Shown: positions 6,182 to 7,263 of the stretch, piece after piece | Numbering within the stretch: the stretch's first letter is position 1 | Layout of the letters: each line of letters begins with the position of its first letter | Assembly (NCBI GenBank): GCA_035540915.1 | Contig: DATLFQ010000170.1 | Location: 1 to 7,263, forward strand | DNA from: DATLFQ01 sp035540915 | GTDB taxonomy: Bacteria; Actinomycetota; Acidimicrobiia; Acidimicrobiales; GCA-2861595 | Length of the DNA: 7,263 nt | Direction of reading: 5' to 3' | Notes under the pieces: generated by a model | Databases searched by the model: none | The model's input: the letters and a program-made list of their open reading frames with translations, nothing else | What the model was told of the DNA's origin: nothing | Translations under genes and position numbers: made by a program

Positions 6182-6766
6182 TTACCCCGTGCCCCCGGCC
6201 GGCCTACCCGTGCTCCGGCGGGCCAGGGCCGCCCGAGCCGGCGCCACGTAGCCCGCCGCGGCGATCCAGCTCAGTACCAGGCCGGGCACGACGAACGCCC
6301 AGGCCAGCGGCCGGGCCAGCTCGTGCCAGGGCGCCCCGCCGTCGGGGTTGCTGGCCAGGAACAGCGGGAAGGCGACCATCAGCGTCAGGGTCCCGGCCTT
6401 GCCGACCAGCTTCACGTCGATCACGTCACGGGCCCCCAGGGCGACGAGCAGCAGCACGCCCAGGCCGACGAGCGCCTCCCGGGCGGCGGCCAGGAGAGCC
6501 ACCCAGAGGGGTACCGAGCCGTCGATAAGGATGGCCACCACGGCGGTCCCGAGCAGGAGCCGGTCGGCGGTGGGGTCGAGGATCTTGCCCAGGCGCGACT
6601 CCTGGTGGAGGTGGCGGGCCAGGTACCCGTCCACGAAGTCCGTCGTGCCCAGGGCCGCCAGCAGCAGCCCGGCGGCGTACCGGTCCTCTCGCGCCAGCAG
6701 CAGCCACAGGAACACCGGGATCAGGCTGAGGCGGACCACCGTGAGGACGTTGGGGATGGTGAGCAC
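6182..6766 (-). CDS. CDP-alcohol phosphatidyltransferase (PgsA / cardiolipin synthase type)
   Basis: This integral membrane enzyme transfers a phosphatidyl group from CDP-diacylglycerol to an alcohol, releasing CMP. From the GTG at 6766 it has 194 residues. The full family signature D-x2-D-G-x2-A-R-x8-G-x3-D-x3-D is present: DFVDGYLAR then GKILDPTAD, with the four aspartates at about 43, 46, 64 and 68. About five to six hydrophobic segments are visible (roughly 7-25, 30-42, 70-81, 85-112, 125-140, 150-172). The acceptor is unresolved. Glycerol-3-phosphate (PgsA) is possible, but the neighbouring fusion gene recalls Streptomyces SCO1389/SCO1388, where SCO1389 is a cardiolipin synthase. The start at 6766 (VLTIPNVLTVVRL) has GTGAGG just upstream and fits where homologues begin. 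In-frame GTGs at 6790 and 6847 are alternatives; they add a Pro/Arg-rich leader that looks non-coding. The stop TAA overlaps the AAGG ribosome site of the next gene. Confidence 0.9.
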   Translation of the reverse strand: MLTIPNVLTVVRLSLIPVFLWLLLAREDRYAAGLLLAALGTTDFVDGYLARHLHQESRLGKILDPTADRLLLGTAVVAILIDGSVPLWVALLAAAREALVGLGVLLLVALGARDVIDVKLVGKAGTLTLMVAFPLFLASNPDGGAPWHELARPLAWAFVVPGLVLSWIAAAGYVAPARAALARRSTGRPAGGTG

Positions 6767-7004
6767 CCGGTCCTCACCCGTCCTGGCCACCGTCCCGGAG
6801 CCTAGGTGAGCGGCCGGGCGGGGCCGGGGAGGAGGACCGTCGACCACGACGCCACCACGGCGACGAGGTTGTCAGGTCATCACCGTGGGCTTTCCGCTCC
6901 GGGTGTCTACCTGAGATGCCACTGTTGAACAGCCCTAGGAACCAGGGCGGAGTGACGACCAGAAAGCCGACGCCATCAATCCCTTGTGAGACTAGCGTTT
7001 CGGC
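6767..7004. other. Divergent intergenic region, AT-richer than its surroundings
   Basis: This stretch separates the minus-strand operon from the plus-strand DUF222 gene. The part about 6870-7004 is visibly less GC-rich than the coding DNA. It holds a short perfect palindrome CTGTTGAACAG (6922-6932) and a possible small hairpin GCCCT-N7-AGGGC just beside it. I found no open frame with recognisable protein, no tRNA and no convincing minus-strand -35/-10 for the phosphatidyltransferase operon, although such a promoter must lie here or within the 5' part of that frame. A TAGGCT at 6804-6799 (minus) lies 8 nt before the alternative GTG at 6790 but lacks a -35. Confidence 0.4.
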
Positions 7005-7033
7005 TTGTGTCGGGCATCGAACACTAGTACGCT
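7005..7033 (+). promoter_or_regulatory. Probable leaderless promoter of the DUF222 gene
   Basis: A -35-like TTGTGT (7005-7010) is followed after exactly 17 nt by a -10-like TACGCT (7028-7033, the TANNNT form of actinobacterial sigma-70 promoters). Only 6 nt separate the -10 from the ATG at 7040. A transcription start 7 nt after the -10 would fall on the A of the ATG, giving a leaderless mRNA. Consistent with this, no Shine-Dalgarno of useful strength precedes the ATG. Confidence 0.6.
7017..7032 (+). promoter_or_regulatory. SOS (LexA) box-like operator overlapping the -10
   Basis: The sequence TCGAAC-ACTA-GTACGC matches the actinobacterial/mycobacterial SOS box TCGAAC-N4-GTTCGA at 10 of 12 fixed positions. 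The left half is perfect and the right half differs at two bases. It lies between -35 and -10 and covers five of the six -10 bases, where a repressor would block transcription. SOS boxes upstream of 13E12/DUF222 genes are documented in M. tuberculosis, which strengthens the assignment. Binding here is inferred. Confidence 0.5.
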
Positions 7034-7039
7034 TTGGGC

Positions 7040-7263
7040 ATGGTGCTGGCAGCGCTGGCCGGGGCGGTGGAGGAGCTGGAGCTCCCCGTCGACGGGCCCA
7101 CCCTGCTTGCGGCCATCGCTCTCCGGGACCGCCTGGACGCCAAGATCGCGGCGGCGGCCGGCGAGTTCGACCACCACTCGCTGTGGGACCTGGACGCCGC
7201 CACCTCTCTGACGGCCTGGCTGCGGGACCGGGCCGCCATGACCGCCAACGCGGCCGGGCGGCT
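7040..7263 (+). CDS. Partial CDS, DUF222 (13E12-type) protein, probable HNH endonuclease family
   Basis: The ATG at 7040 opens a frame of 74 codons that runs off the right edge. The readable N-terminus includes LRDRLDAKIAAAAGEFDHHS, LWDLDAATSLTAWLRD and RAAMTANAAGRL. The pattern 'LDA..A.A.GEFD..G.W.LD.A.S..AWLR....M....A.R' is the start of DUF222 proteins, which in actinobacteria usually end in an HNH nuclease domain and occur in many copies (REP13E12 in M. tuberculosis). The HNH part is outside the window, so nuclease function cannot be confirmed. It is the only plus-strand gene. The start is fixed by the promoter 6 nt upstream. Overlapping frames on the minus strand show no family resemblance. 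Confidence 0.8.
   Translation, partial: MVLAALAGAVEELELPVDGPTLLAAIALRDRLDAKIAAAAGEFDHHSLWDLDAATSLTAWLRDRAAMTANAAGR

Noticed and set aside
3768..6251. An 827-codon open frame on the plus strand opposite the fusion gene
   Set aside because: It is a shadow of the GC-biased third codon positions of the minus-strand gene. Its product is rich in His/Gly/Val/Asp with no recognisable domain, while the minus frame is clearly a real protein.
6848..7004. The AT-richer intergenic DNA as a mobile-element end, attachment site or small RNA gene
   Set aside because: I found no matching inverted terminal repeats, target-site duplication, transposase fragment or tRNA-like fold. Only a short palindrome and a weak hairpin are present.
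1..7263. CRISPR array, toxin-antitoxin pair or defence island
   Set aside because: There are no regularly spaced repeats. Nearly all genes belong to a conserved core-type actinobacterial cluster; the only nuclease-like edges are the partial genes at both ends.

Overview
The window is high-GC, densely coded DNA of actinobacterial type. Eight genes lie head to tail on the minus strand. A ninth starts near the right edge on the plus strand and runs off the window. The best taxonomic evidence is the minus-strand block gcvH - garA - MerR (ftsR-like) - DUF151 nuclease - MerR (resR-like). This is the order of Mycobacterium tuberculosis Rv1826-Rv1830, here with an hpt gene inserted. Upstream sits a CDP-alcohol phosphatidyltransferase next to a long nucleotidyltransferase/phosphomannomutase-like fusion, a pair I recall from Streptomyces (SCO1389/SCO1388). 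This fits Actinomycetota. A deep lineage such as Acidimicrobiia is plausible, but the sequence alone cannot decide it.

Layout in the direction of minus-strand transcription (right to left): (1) CDP-alcohol phosphatidyltransferase, anionic phospholipid synthesis (about 6766-6182). (2) An 828-residue sugar-nucleotidyltransferase / left-handed beta-helix / degenerate phosphomannomutase fusion (6170-3684). (3) Glycine cleavage H protein (3630-3235). (4) GarA-type FHA protein with an added N-terminal zinc ribbon (3213-2731). (5) FtsR-type MerR regulator with a long Ala/Pro linker (2714-1875). (6) Hypoxanthine phosphoribosyltransferase, overlapping its upstream neighbour by 4 nt (1878-1303). (7) DUF151 bifunctional nuclease (1293-781). 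(8) After a 175-nt gap holding two GC-rich hairpins, a second, ResR-like MerR regulator (605-123). (9) The first 35 codons of a probable PD-(D/E)XK-type protein that runs off the left edge (105-1).

Genes 1-7 are closely spaced (4-nt overlap to 53-nt gap) and are probably one or two transcripts. The themes are envelope precursor and lipid supply, control of glutamate/2-oxoglutarate metabolism through GarA, one-carbon metabolism (GcvH), purine salvage, and regulation of cell division by the two MerR proteins.

The right end (about 6767-7039) is an AT-richer divergent intergenic region. It leads into a plus-strand DUF222/13E12-type gene whose promoter can be read: a -35/-10 pair spaced 17 nt, a -10 only 6 nt before the ATG (leaderless transcript), and an SOS-box-like site overlapping the -10. 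I saw no tRNA, rRNA, CRISPR array, intact mobile element or obvious defence system. The most unusual points are the SOS-like leaderless promoter, the loss of mutase active-site motifs in the fusion protein, and the zinc-ribbon GarA.
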